This document shows, piece after piece, positions 53,515 to 61,794 of a stretch of 64,000 bases of DNA. The DNA comes from Shewanella hanedai (GTDB lineage Bacteria > Pseudomonadota > Gammaproteobacteria > Enterobacterales > Shewanellaceae): the NCBI RefSeq assembly GCF_007197645.1, contig NZ_VKGK01000003.1, forward strand, positions 124,001-188,000, in the 5' to 3' direction. Under the pieces are notes generated by a model. That model saw only the letters and a list, made by a program, of their open reading frames with translations. It did no database searches and had not been told where the DNA came from. Position 1 is the stretch's first letter. Each line of letters opens with the position of its first letter. The translations under genes and the position numbers were made by a program.

Positions 53515-56283
53515 GTGTTACACAAAACCAAAAAAATATTTATAGCAGGTTTCAGTGCCTTAGTTTTGTTGAGCATGCAAGCGCAAGCAGCTATGCCGTC
53601 TCCGCAGATGATGGAACAATTTAAGAATTTACCTGCTTCTGAACAGCAAAGGCTTGCCAAACAATACGGTATCGATCCATCGATGCTCTCTGGTGGAACA
53701 AGTTCACAAAGTCAGCTTGAAAATCCTACTCTCGTCAATGAAAGACAGCAATTTGACCAAAATGGACAGCCGATTTATAACAACGAAAACGTTAAAGAGA
53801 ACGAAAAAGATAAAAAAGAAAAACTCAACTTTGATGAAGATAAAGCCAAAATGGAGCTTAAACGTTTCGGTTATGAACTTTTTAGAGGTGAGCCCACTAC
53901 TTTTGCACCCGTTTCTGACGTACCTGTTCCGAGTGAATATTTAGTTGGCCCCGGTGATAATATTAAAGTTCAGCTTTACGGTAAGGATAACAAAGAATAC
54001 GACCTGGTTATTAATCGTGAAGGTGTGATTCAATTTCCAGAGCTTGGACCGATTTCTGTCAATGGATTAAATTTTACAGAGCTCAGAAAAACATTAACGT
54101 CTCGTATAAGCCAACAAATGATAGGGATTGAATCCAATATCACCATGGGCAAGTTACGTTCTATTCGTATTTTTGTGGCTGGTGATGCGTACAAACCTGG
54201 TTCGTATACTGTTTCAAGCCTATCGACTATCACTCAGGCATTGTTTGTCTCAGGTGGCATTAATGAAATTGGCTCACTGCGTAATATTCAACTGAAACGT
54301 AATGGTAAATTAGTTGGCACTATGGATCTGTATGATCTGCTGCTGCGTGGGGATGCTTCAAACGATTTAATGCTTCGCTCTGGCGATGTGGTATTCATCC
54401 CATCGGTGGGTGGACTAGTAAGCGTTACTGGCGAAGTTCGTCGCCCTGCCATTTATGAACTTAACCATCATGAAACAATGGATGATATTCTTACAATGGC
54501 AGCAGGTTTAAAATCTGGTGCATATCCAAGAAGTAGTAGTATTGAACGTTTTAATTCCAATGGATTAAAAACAGTAAAGAATATCGATTTAACTTCATCA
54601 AAAGGTCAAGCTGTCAAAGTACTATCTGGTGATGTTGTACGAGTAAAATCAGCTTCAACTAAATATGAAGATGCAATCACTGTTGTTGGTGCGGTTGTAA
54701 GGCCTGGTAACTATCAATGGTATCAAGGTCAGAAAATAAGTGATCTCGTGCCATCAATTTGGGGTGACCTTTCAGCTTCTGCTGATTTAGATTATGGCGT
54801 TATTGTGCGTGAAGTGAATGAATATGGCGATATCGAAGTTCTTCAATTTGAACCAGGCAAAGCGATTAGTGAGAAAACAGCAGCTAACGATCTACTTCTA
54901 AGTGCCCGAGATAAAGTTATTTTCTTCAATTTCAGTGATAAAACTCAGAATCGATATGAACTGAATAAATTAGTAAAAGAACGCGTATCTAAAGTCACCG
55001 AACTCGCTGGTGACTCACTGATGGGGAACGATCTTTTTCAAGCTGGTTTTTCACAATTGCAACAGAAAGGTCTAACAGAACGTAGTGAAATAGGCGGTGT
55101 TGTTATCGCGAAAGAAGCCGATGACAATGAGCAGCAAGCTATAATTGGCGAAGTCAATAAAATGCTAATTAACCTGTTTGATGATAAAGACCTCATCAAG
55201 TTAAGTTCAGCAATGAATCGCAGTGAGCTGCTTTACCCTGTCATTATGAAATTAACCACTCAAGGAAGATCAGGTAAAGAAGTCAAAGTTGTAGCCATTA
55301 ACGGTAAAGTTCGTCACCCGGGTATTTATCCGCTTTCGGTCAATGCAAAAGTTAACGATCTAATTAAAGCCGGTGGTGGTTTACAAGAGGGCGCTTATAC
55401 GGCACGAGCAGAATTAACCAGTACGTTAATTGAGAACCTAGGTTCAAGCATTCAACATCAAAACATTGATCTAAAAGCCGCTATTCAAGGTGTTAGCACT
55501 GCTAATTCTAACTTGAAAGGCCGTGACATATTGACTGTCATGACGACACCTGACTGGCAGGAGAATAAATCTGTCGAGATCCGAGGTGAAGTTAAGTTTC
55601 CTGGAATGTACAACATTCGCCGCGGTGAAACACTTGAAGATGTGCTCAATCGTGCCGGTGGTTTTACTCAATATGCCTATCTTCCGTCGGCTGTGTTTGT
55701 GCGTGAATCAGTACGTCTGCAAGAACAATTAGAGATTAAAAAGCTAGCTGATCAATTGCGACGAGACATAGCAACTCGTGGAGTATCAAAAGACGGTGAT
55801 GTGATTAACTATAGTGATGCCCAATTGATGTTAGCTGACCTTGAGACTATCAAGGCCGTAGGTCGGTTAGTTGTTGACCTCTCCGCAATATCAGTAGGTA
55901 TAAAGCAAGCAGACCTTCAACTAGAAGACGCAGACATTTTATATATCCCCTCGACCAAGCAAACCATTGCAGTGATGGGGGAAGTGCAGCACGCAGCAAC
56001 TCATAGATTCAAACAGGGCTTAACGTTAGATCAGTATCTTGCTATGTCAGGCGGCGAAAGAGAACGCGCTGATGGTGATAGAACCTATGTTATCAAGGCT
56101 AACGGTTCTGTCATGCTACCAACTCGCTCACTTTGGTTCAGTAGTGAAGACAGCCTCCAACCGGGTGACACTATTATAGTGCCGCTTGATACCGAGTATA
56201 GGGATAACTTATCACTCTGGACACAAGTGACCCAAATCCTAGCCAACACAGCAGTCACATTTGCTACAGTTGCTAATCTTTAG
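53515..56283 (+). CDS. Large SLBB-domain polysaccharide export protein (Wza-like)
   Basis: A 922-aa protein with a signal peptide (HKTKKIFIAGFSALVLLSMQ, cut after AQA) but no lipobox Cys, unlike E. coli Wza. The Poly_export domain (EYLVGPGDNIKVQLYGKD, then GVIQFPELGPISVNGLNF) is followed by at least four SLBB-type repeats (for example RIFVAGDAYKPGSYTVSSLS, SVTGEVRRPAIYELNHHETM, VVAINGKVRHPGIYPLSVNA, VEIRGEVKFPGMYNIRRGET, AVMGEVQHAATHRFKQGLTL). Such proteins form the outer-membrane/periplasm channel for surface polysaccharide. GTG start with CCGGAG upstream. A hairpin AGACCGC-AAA-GCGGTCT overlaps its stop. Confidence 0.92.
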   Translation: MLHKTKKIFIAGFSALVLLSMQAQAAMPSPQMMEQFKNLPASEQQRLAKQYGIDPSMLSGGTSSQSQLENPTLVNERQQFDQNGQPIYNNENVKENEKDKKEKLNFDEDKAKMELKRFGYELFRGEPTTFAPVSDVPVPSEYLVGPGDNIKVQLYGKDNKEYDLVINREGVIQFPELGPISVNGLNFTELRKTLTSRISQQMIGIESNITMGKLRSIRIFVAGDAYKPGSYTVSSLSTITQALFVSGGINEIGSLRNIQLKRNGKLVGTMDLYDLLLRGDASNDLMLRSGDVVFIPSVGGLVSVTGEVRRPAIYELNHHETMDDILTMAAGLKSGAYPRSSSIERFNSNGLKTVKNIDLTSSKGQAVKVLSGDVVRVKSASTKYEDAITVVGAVVRPGNYQWYQGQKISDLVPSIWGDLSASADLDYGVIVREVNEYGDIEVLQFEPGKAISEKTAANDLLLSARDKVIFFNFSDKTQNRYELNKLVKERVSKVTELAGDSLMGNDLFQAGFSQLQQKGLTERSEIGGVVIAKEADDNEQQAIIGEVNKMLINLFDDKDLIKLSSAMNRSELLYPVIMKLTTQGRSGKEVKVVAINGKVRHPGIYPLSVNAKVNDLIKAGGGLQEGAYTARAELTSTLIENLGSSIQHQNIDLKAAIQGVSTANSNLKGRDILTVMTTPDWQENKSVEIRGEVKFPGMYNIRRGETLEDVLNRAGGFTQYAYLPSAVFVRESVRLQEQLEIKKLADQLRRDIATRGVSKDGDVINYSDAQLMLADLETIKAVGRLVVDLSAISVGIKQADLQLEDADILYIPSTKQTIAVMGEVQHAATHRFKQGLTLDQYLAMSGGERERADGDRTYVIKANGSVMLPTRSLWFSSEDSLQPGDTIIVPLDTEYRDNLSLWTQVTQILANTAVTFATVANL

Positions 56284-56522
56284 ACCGCAAAGCGGTCTTA
56301 GATCGCCGTTGGCTAGCTAGAACGTTAGCAGGCTAACGGCTAGAACGCTACGCTGCTAGAGCGGACTACGTCCTGCTATAATGTCAAAAGCTGAAAGCAA
56401 CCGATTAGCCCGCTTTTAGCTTTTGATTGTATAGAATCTAGCAGGAGCAAAGCGACGCTCTAGCCGTGACGAAGTCAAGGCCTAGAAGCGAAGCGCTCTG
56501 TTTCACGGAAGGAGTCACTCAT
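56284..56522. repeat. Repeat island 6
   Basis: Palindromes between the SLBB gene and the small four-helix gene: AGACCGCAAAGCGGTCT at 56282-56298, then CTAGAACG/GCTAGAGC linkers, GTGACGAAGTCA (near 56465), AGCGAAGCGCT (near 56485). No gene. Confidence 0.8.
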
Positions 56523-56870
56523 ATGAGATTCGAACAACTGGACGTTTGGAAAAGAGCCTCAAGATTGTCTTGCGAAATATACAAGGTTACGGAATCAATT
56601 CAAAACTGGGGCTTCAAAGATCAAATAACCCGTTCCGGTCTTTCTGTACCTTCAAATATTGCAGAGGGTGAAGAACGTGAAACACCAAAAGAGAAAATTC
56701 GCTTTTTGTACTACGCAAAAGGTTCACTAGGTGAATTGGTTACCCAGTTATATATCGGAATTGAAATCGGCTATTTAGACAAGCAATCTTCAATGGAAAT
56801 GATTAAAGAAGCCAAAGAACTCGCAAAAATCCTAGGTTCTCTAATTAAAAATAAGGAATCACAGATATAA
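56523..56870 (+). CDS. Four-helix-bundle protein (23S rRNA intervening-sequence family)
   Basis: A 115-aa protein from the ATG at 56523, after AAGGAG; the longer frame from 56466 runs through repeat DNA. It matches the family pattern: MRFEQLDVWKRASRLSCEIY, then SGLSVPSNIAEGEERETPKE and FLYYAKGSLGELVTQLYIGI. Members occur inside 23S rRNA intervening sequences and as free genes in many genomes; their function is unclear. It is bounded on both sides by mini-palindromes, so it may have arrived with them. Confidence 0.9.
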   Translation: MRFEQLDVWKRASRLSCEIYKVTESIQNWGFKDQITRSGLSVPSNIAEGEERETPKEKIRFLYYAKGSLGELVTQLYIGIEIGYLDKQSSMEMIKEAKELAKILGSLIKNKESQI

Positions 56871-57232
56871 AGGCTAAGAAGTGCGATGACTTTGTCATCT
56901 TCTAGGCCGCTCGCTATGGCTTGTATAGAATCTAGAAGGAGCGCAGCGACGCTCTAGCCGTGACGAAGTCACGACCTAGAATCCTCTCCTCACCGAGAAG
57001 GACACTAGCAACCAATCACGAACTTAAAAAATAATAAAAAGCCGAATGCTTTGCTTGTATAACAGCGAAGCGATCTAGCCGTGCAAAGCACGACCTAGAA
57101 TCTAGACTCTCAGACACTAGAGCCTAGAAAACACAAATTAATACAAGAAGCGAGTATCAACAGCTACCTGCTCGTATAGAAGCGAAGCGCACTAGCCGCG
57201 AAGCGTCCTAGAATCTAGAGTCTAAATAACCA
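56871..57232. repeat. Repeat island 7
   Basis: 362 bases of mosaic: GATGACTTTGTCATC (near 56885), CGTGACGAAGTCACG (56959-56973), CGTGCAAAGCACG (57080-57092), AGCGAAGCGC (near 57180) with CTAGAATCTAGA linkers. It runs to within about 15 bases of the wzz ATG. No REP pair and no gene. Confidence 0.8.
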
Positions 57233-58201
57233 ATGAACAATATTCAAAGCCAAGACGCACAGTTTACTCAATACCCAAATCAACAGCTAAAAACCGAAGA
57301 CGAGATTGATCTTCGCGAGCTCTTCTCTGTCATCTGGCAAGGTAAATGGCTCATCATCGCCATTACAGCTGTTTTCGCTATTGGCTCTGTTATCTTTGCT
57401 ATCATGCAACCGAATACCTATAAGTCTGAAGCTTTATTGGCACCAGCGAGTGAAGAGAAAAGCGGAGGACTGGGCGCTCTAGCGGGTCAGTTCGGCGGCC
57501 TAGCCAGCATGGCGGGTATCAATCTAGGTGGCGGTGGTGGAGTCGATAAAACTCAGATGGCCATCGAAGTGATGAAATCACGACAATTCACTAGTGAGTT
57601 TATTCAGAAACATAATCTACTTCCCGACTTAATGGCGGTTGAAAAGTGGAATATGAGTGATAACACCATCTCATACGATGATGAAATGTATGACGCCACA
57701 AGTAAAAAATGGTTGCGTGAAGTTAAGGCACCGTTTAAGCCTAAACCTTCAATGCAAGAAGCATTTAAAGTCTTCACTAAAATCATTACGGTCAACTCAG
57801 CCAAAGATACGGGCATGGTAACCGTTTCTGTTGAACATCTATCACCAGCAATAGCCCAACAGTGGGTGACCTGGCTCATAGAAGATATCAACAAGGTAAT
57901 GAAAGAAAAAGATGTAGCTGAAGCCAATCGCAGCAGTGAATTCTTAACTAAGCAAATAGCACAGACTAATATAGCGGACATTCGTACCATTCTTTATCAG
58001 CTTATTGAAGAGCAAACCAAAACCATTATGTTTGCTGAAGTACGTGATGAATATGTATTTAAAACCATTGATCCAGCATTGGTTCCAGAAGTTAAGGCTG
58101 GTCCTAAGCGCGCGTTAATTTGCGTATTAGGTACCATGCTAGGCGGCATGCTAGCAGTGATGCTAGTCCTCATAAGACATTTTGTTAGAAAAGAAGATTA
58201 A
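57233..58201 (+). CDS. wzz: Wzz/GumC-type polysaccharide chain-length protein
   Basis: A 322-aa inner-membrane protein: Wzz domain at the N-terminus (DEIDLRELFSVIWQGKWLII), first membrane segment (about 38-60), a large periplasmic part with a Gly-rich stretch (SMAGINLGGGGGVDKTQMAI) and GNVR-type end, and the second membrane segment (about 292-313: RALICVLGTMLGGMLAVMLV). No cytoplasmic tyrosine-kinase domain. There is no clear Shine-Dalgarno: the bases before the ATG are repeat sequence (CTAGAGTCTAAATAACCA). Confidence 0.92.
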   Translation: MNNIQSQDAQFTQYPNQQLKTEDEIDLRELFSVIWQGKWLIIAITAVFAIGSVIFAIMQPNTYKSEALLAPASEEKSGGLGALAGQFGGLASMAGINLGGGGGVDKTQMAIEVMKSRQFTSEFIQKHNLLPDLMAVEKWNMSDNTISYDDEMYDATSKKWLREVKAPFKPKPSMQEAFKVFTKIITVNSAKDTGMVTVSVEHLSPAIAQQWVTWLIEDINKVMKEKDVAEANRSSEFLTKQIAQTNIADIRTILYQLIEEQTKTIMFAEVRDEYVFKTIDPALVPEVKAGPKRALICVLGTMLGGMLAVMLVLIRHFVRKED

Positions 58202-59357
58202 ACGCGCGCTCCCGGAAAGATTTTCGATCTTGTAATCCCGTGACCAAAGGTCATTCCGTAAGAGAGCTTGCAAACGTTCCGTTAACCGTAAACACAAGGT
58301 TTTATCTTTCACCGTAAGCGGAGCGTTCCGTAAACGAAGTGTTCTGTACACTGTTAACGAATATTCTTGTGGCCTATTGGGACTGTTTACTGAAAAACAG
58401 TGAAACCGAGGCTTTATATAGGATAGTGGCAATTCGACTGTCTCAAAATGGATGAAAAGTGTCTCGGGTGGTTATGAAAGGCTGAGATGTAAAAGTGAAA
58501 ATGGTCAAAATAAGGCGTCAATCCAATGATGAAAAATCACGCTAAGCATTGATGAAATGTCCATTTCAACCAGCTTTGCAACTGTGCCCGTCCAATCGGG
58601 ACTATTGATTCATGCCGATATACGTAAAGGCTATTTGTACCAATACATTGGTTCTAATGGGGGCTATAGGACATGCTCACCAGTAAACTTAAGACGAACC
58701 AATGGTGCAACTGGGAAAAATGAAAAATTATAGATTATCCCCCGAGCTCAAGAGCCACTTAACTCTTTAAAACTTTTAATTCAATCGCGCTTCAGGTGCT
58801 ACTTTTGTGGGCGAGTTTGCACTATGATTTAGCCATTGTCGCAACTTTTTGCGTGCTGGCTGTTACTTACTCAAATACTTTTGCCACCTTGATAGTAACC
58901 TGTTTTGTCAAAAGACCATCAAAGAGATTGAAGTTGCTAACAATCACTTTAAGCATATTTGGGGGGAAAGGGGCTTCTCAACGTATTAGAGAGGCATCTT
59001 GTTCGTATGGCTAAGGTTATGATTACTATAACTACAGTTATGTGATCAATAAGAAGGCATAAACTCCTTTGAGGGTATTAACTACACGGTTCTATTTTAG
59101 CCAGCCTTTTGGTACCTGCGGGAAAAATTTGTAATTGATTAAACTCTTATTACTATTGTTAGATAACTTCGTGGGAATTAAGGTCGATGCGTTTGAGTAT
59201 ACAGAAGAGTGAAACGGCTTTAAAAGTGAGTATTAAATAAAAAACAATGAGTGTTGTGAATATGGGTGTTTTTTGTCCGTTCTAAGATACCTCGATTCAC
59301 AAGTCTGTTCATGATTTCCTGGTTAGGCAATTTATATAGGTTGAGTTTAAACAATTA
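58202..59357. other. 1.15-kb region without a convincing gene
   Basis: 58202-58345 continues the repeat mosaic (AAGATTTTCGATCTT, TGACCAAAGGTCA, CCGTAAGCGGAGCGTTCCGT). The rest is unique and AT-rich. It holds only short frames (58 codons at 58557-58733; 72 codons at 58796-59014; a piece reading FCQKTIKEIEVANNHFKHIW near 58905) that I do not recognise and that are broken by stops. It may be a decayed gene of the polysaccharide locus or a regulatory stretch before the flippase gene. Confidence 0.5.
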
Positions 59358-60893
59358 ATGTCAAACAAAAAAATTATTAAAAATACACTATCACTTTATT
59401 TGCGCCAAATTGTTATTATTTTAATAACCCTTTATTCAGTGCGTGTGGTGCTGAATGAGCTAGGTGTAGAGGATTTTGGAGTTTATAGTGTTGTTGTTGG
59501 CTTTGTGACTTTACTATCATTTTTGCCGGGAAGCATGGCGAGTGCAACGCAACGCTTTTTCTCTTTCGCTATGGGCGAAAATGATGTATTAAAATTAAAG
59601 CAAACATTCAGTGTGAATTTAATTTTGTACGTTGTCATTGCTTTGATTGCATACACGTTACTCCAAACTGTAGGTCTTTGGTATGTTGAAGTACACTTAA
59701 AAATACCAGATGCACGCTTTAGCGCTGCATTAGACCTTTATCATTACACTTCGATCTCATTTGTTTTTTCTATTTTTACCGCACCGTTTATAGCCATTTT
59801 AATTGCACATGAAGATATGCATTTATATGCGCTCATTTCTGTGGTCGATGCTGCACTGAAGCTGGCTGTGGCGATTTCTTTAGCCTATGTAAGCTATGAT
59901 TTGTTAACGTACTACGGTATTCTTCTTTTTTCTATATCAGCTTTGATAGCTTTTGCTTACATTTTTATTTGTATAAAAAAATATACCGAATGCCAACTTA
60001 GAAAGCTCCATTGGAGCAATAAAATGCTCAAAGAAATTTTGGGGTTTACACTGTGGACTCTATTAGGACAACTTAGCACTGCATTTCGTACACAAGCAGT
60101 AACAGTTTTAGTAAACCAAATGTTCAATCCAGCTGTAGTTGCTGCTCGAACTATTGCATTAAGTGTGGCTGGGCAAGTTGCAGTATTCTCGAACAACCTG
60201 AATACAGGGTTATACCCTTCCATCATTAAGTCTTATGCCACAAATCAGAAACATGAAATGATGAGTTTAATTTTTAATGGATCTAAGCTCACCTTTTTCT
60301 TGATGTGGTTTTTTGCGTTACCAGTCCTACTTGAAATGGAAACCATTTTAACGCTTTGGCTTAAAACTCCGCCACCAGAAGCAATACTGTTTACTAAGCT
60401 AGCAATTGTTGAGTCATTAATTTTAGCAATAAGTATGCCATTGACCACGGCAGCAAGAGCTCCCGGAAGAATGGCGTTGTATGAAATGATTTTAGGGAGT
60501 ATTCAAATAGCAATATTCTTTATTTCATGGTGGATTTTGAGTTTAGGTTATTCGGCAGAGTGGGTTTTCTATGTTGCAATAGCCGCAAACGCTCTTATGT
60601 TTAAAGTGCGTATTCTGTTGGTTAACTATCTAATAGATCTTCCCATTTTACTTTATTATAAAAATGTTGTCGGCCCCGTATTAGCTGTTCTAACTGTTTC
60701 AGCTCTTCCTAGTGCGATGCTATCAAAAAACCTGTCAAGTAGCTTGTATTCTTCAGCTGTGGTTATTTTGTTTTCTTTCGTTATTTCTACGTTAGCAATG
60801 TACTATTTAGGATTGGATAAACATTGGCGAAAGAAAATTATTATTTACCTGAGCGGTAAGTTTATGAAAAATATCGAAAGTATTAAGTTGTGA
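59358..60893 (+). CDS. wzx: Wzx-type oligosaccharide flippase (MOP/MATE superfamily)
   Basis: A 511-aa inner-membrane protein with about 12-14 membrane segments. The N-terminus (NTLSLYLRQIVIILITLYSV, then LGVEDFGVYSVVVGFVTLLS, ATQRFFSFAMGEND) matches Wzx/O-antigen flippases. It would move lipid-linked repeat units across the membrane. The start has a weak ribosome site (GGTTGAG). AT-rich and repeat-free, unlike the region before. The next gene follows after 7 bases. Confidence 0.9.
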   Translation: MSNKKIIKNTLSLYLRQIVIILITLYSVRVVLNELGVEDFGVYSVVVGFVTLLSFLPGSMASATQRFFSFAMGENDVLKLKQTFSVNLILYVVIALIAYTLLQTVGLWYVEVHLKIPDARFSAALDLYHYTSISFVFSIFTAPFIAILIAHEDMHLYALISVVDAALKLAVAISLAYVSYDLLTYYGILLFSISALIAFAYIFICIKKYTECQLRKLHWSNKMLKEILGFTLWTLLGQLSTAFRTQAVTVLVNQMFNPAVVAARTIALSVAGQVAVFSNNLNTGLYPSIIKSYATNQKHEMMSLIFNGSKLTFFLMWFFALPVLLEMETILTLWLKTPPPEAILFTKLAIVESLILAISMPLTTAARAPGRMALYEMILGSIQIAIFFISWWILSLGYSAEWVFYVAIAANALMFKVRILLVNYLIDLPILLYYKNVVGPVLAVLTVSALPSAMLSKNLSSSLYSSAVVILFSFVISTLAMYYLGLDKHWRKKIIIYLSGKFMKNIESIKL

Positions 60894-60900
60894 GGTTCTT

Positions 60901-61776
60901 GTGTTGAATGTTTTGAGAAAAGTTAGGAAAAGATTAGATAGGTTTTCAAATAGTTTTAAAAAAATAGTACCTGTTAATATACCTATATATCATAACCAAC
61001 TACTTAAGGGACGAGTCGCAATTGTTACAGGTGGAACTAGTGGCATTGGTTTTGAAATTGCAAGTTCTTTTTTAAGATCTGGTGCTTCTGTAGTCATCAC
61101 TGGGCGAGATAAAAGTCGTATAAAAGGAGCAATAGAGAAGATATTGACGAGTGATAATAATAATAATGGAAGGATATATGGTGTTGTGCTGGATAACTCC
61201 AACATTGGAGCTTTTGAATCCGCTTTCAATGAGATAATTGCTTTCTTAGGGGACAAAGAAATAGATATCTTAGTTAATAATGCAGGAGTTTTAAAAGGAG
61301 GACAATTTTCACATATAACTTCTGAAGAATATGACGAAGTTCTTGATACTAACTTGAAAGGTGTGTTTTTTCTGTCACAGCTAATATCAAAGTACATGGT
61401 TGAAAATAATATTAAAGGAAATATATTGAATATTGCTTCATCATCTAGCTTAAGGCCTGCTATAAGTCCATATACACTATCAAAGTGGGGGCTTCGTGGC
61501 TTGACGTTAGGAATGGCTAAAACTCTCGCTCCACAAGGAATAGTTGTTAATGGGCTTGCTCCAGGACCGACAGCAACACCGATGTTAATGAAAGATTCAG
61601 ACGATGGAATAGAGCACTATGTAATCCCTAGTCAAAGGTATGTAACACCTGAAGAAGTCGCTAACTTTGCTGTGATATTAGTAAGCTCTTTGAGTCGGTC
61701 AATAATCGGTGATGTTGTTTATATGACTGGTGGTGCTGGAAACTTAACTATTGATGACATCGATTATAACTTTTAA
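60901..61776 (+). CDS. Short-chain dehydrogenase/reductase (SDR) with N-terminal extension
   Basis: A 291-aa classical SDR: TGGTSGIGFEIA (cofactor), NNAG, and Ser-Tyr-Lys as in SSSSLRPAISPYTLSKWGL. It would reduce or oxidise a keto/hydroxy group of a sugar or precursor; the substrate is unknown. About 40 basic residues precede the Rossmann fold (LNVLRKVRKRLDRFSNSFKK), which is unusual. The start is GTG. Seven bases after wzx and 18 before the next gene, so it belongs to the same operon. Confidence 0.9.
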   Translation: MLNVLRKVRKRLDRFSNSFKKIVPVNIPIYHNQLLKGRVAIVTGGTSGIGFEIASSFLRSGASVVITGRDKSRIKGAIEKILTSDNNNNGRIYGVVLDNSNIGAFESAFNEIIAFLGDKEIDILVNNAGVLKGGQFSHITSEEYDEVLDTNLKGVFFLSQLISKYMVENNIKGNILNIASSSSLRPAISPYTLSKWGLRGLTLGMAKTLAPQGIVVNGLAPGPTATPMLMKDSDDGIEHYVIPSQRYVTPEEVANFAVILVSSLSRSIIGDVVYMTGGAGNLTIDDIDYNF

Positions 61777-61794
61777 GTCAATTGGTACAAATTT

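Noticed and set aside
56466..56522. Upstream extension of the four-helix protein
   Set aside because: The extra codons are translated repeat DNA; the ATG at 56523 has an AAGGAG site and the family start MRFExLxVW.
58796..59014. A 72-codon plus-strand ORF
   Set aside because: No ribosome site, no recognised family, and nearby frames are broken; treated as part of the unexplained gap.
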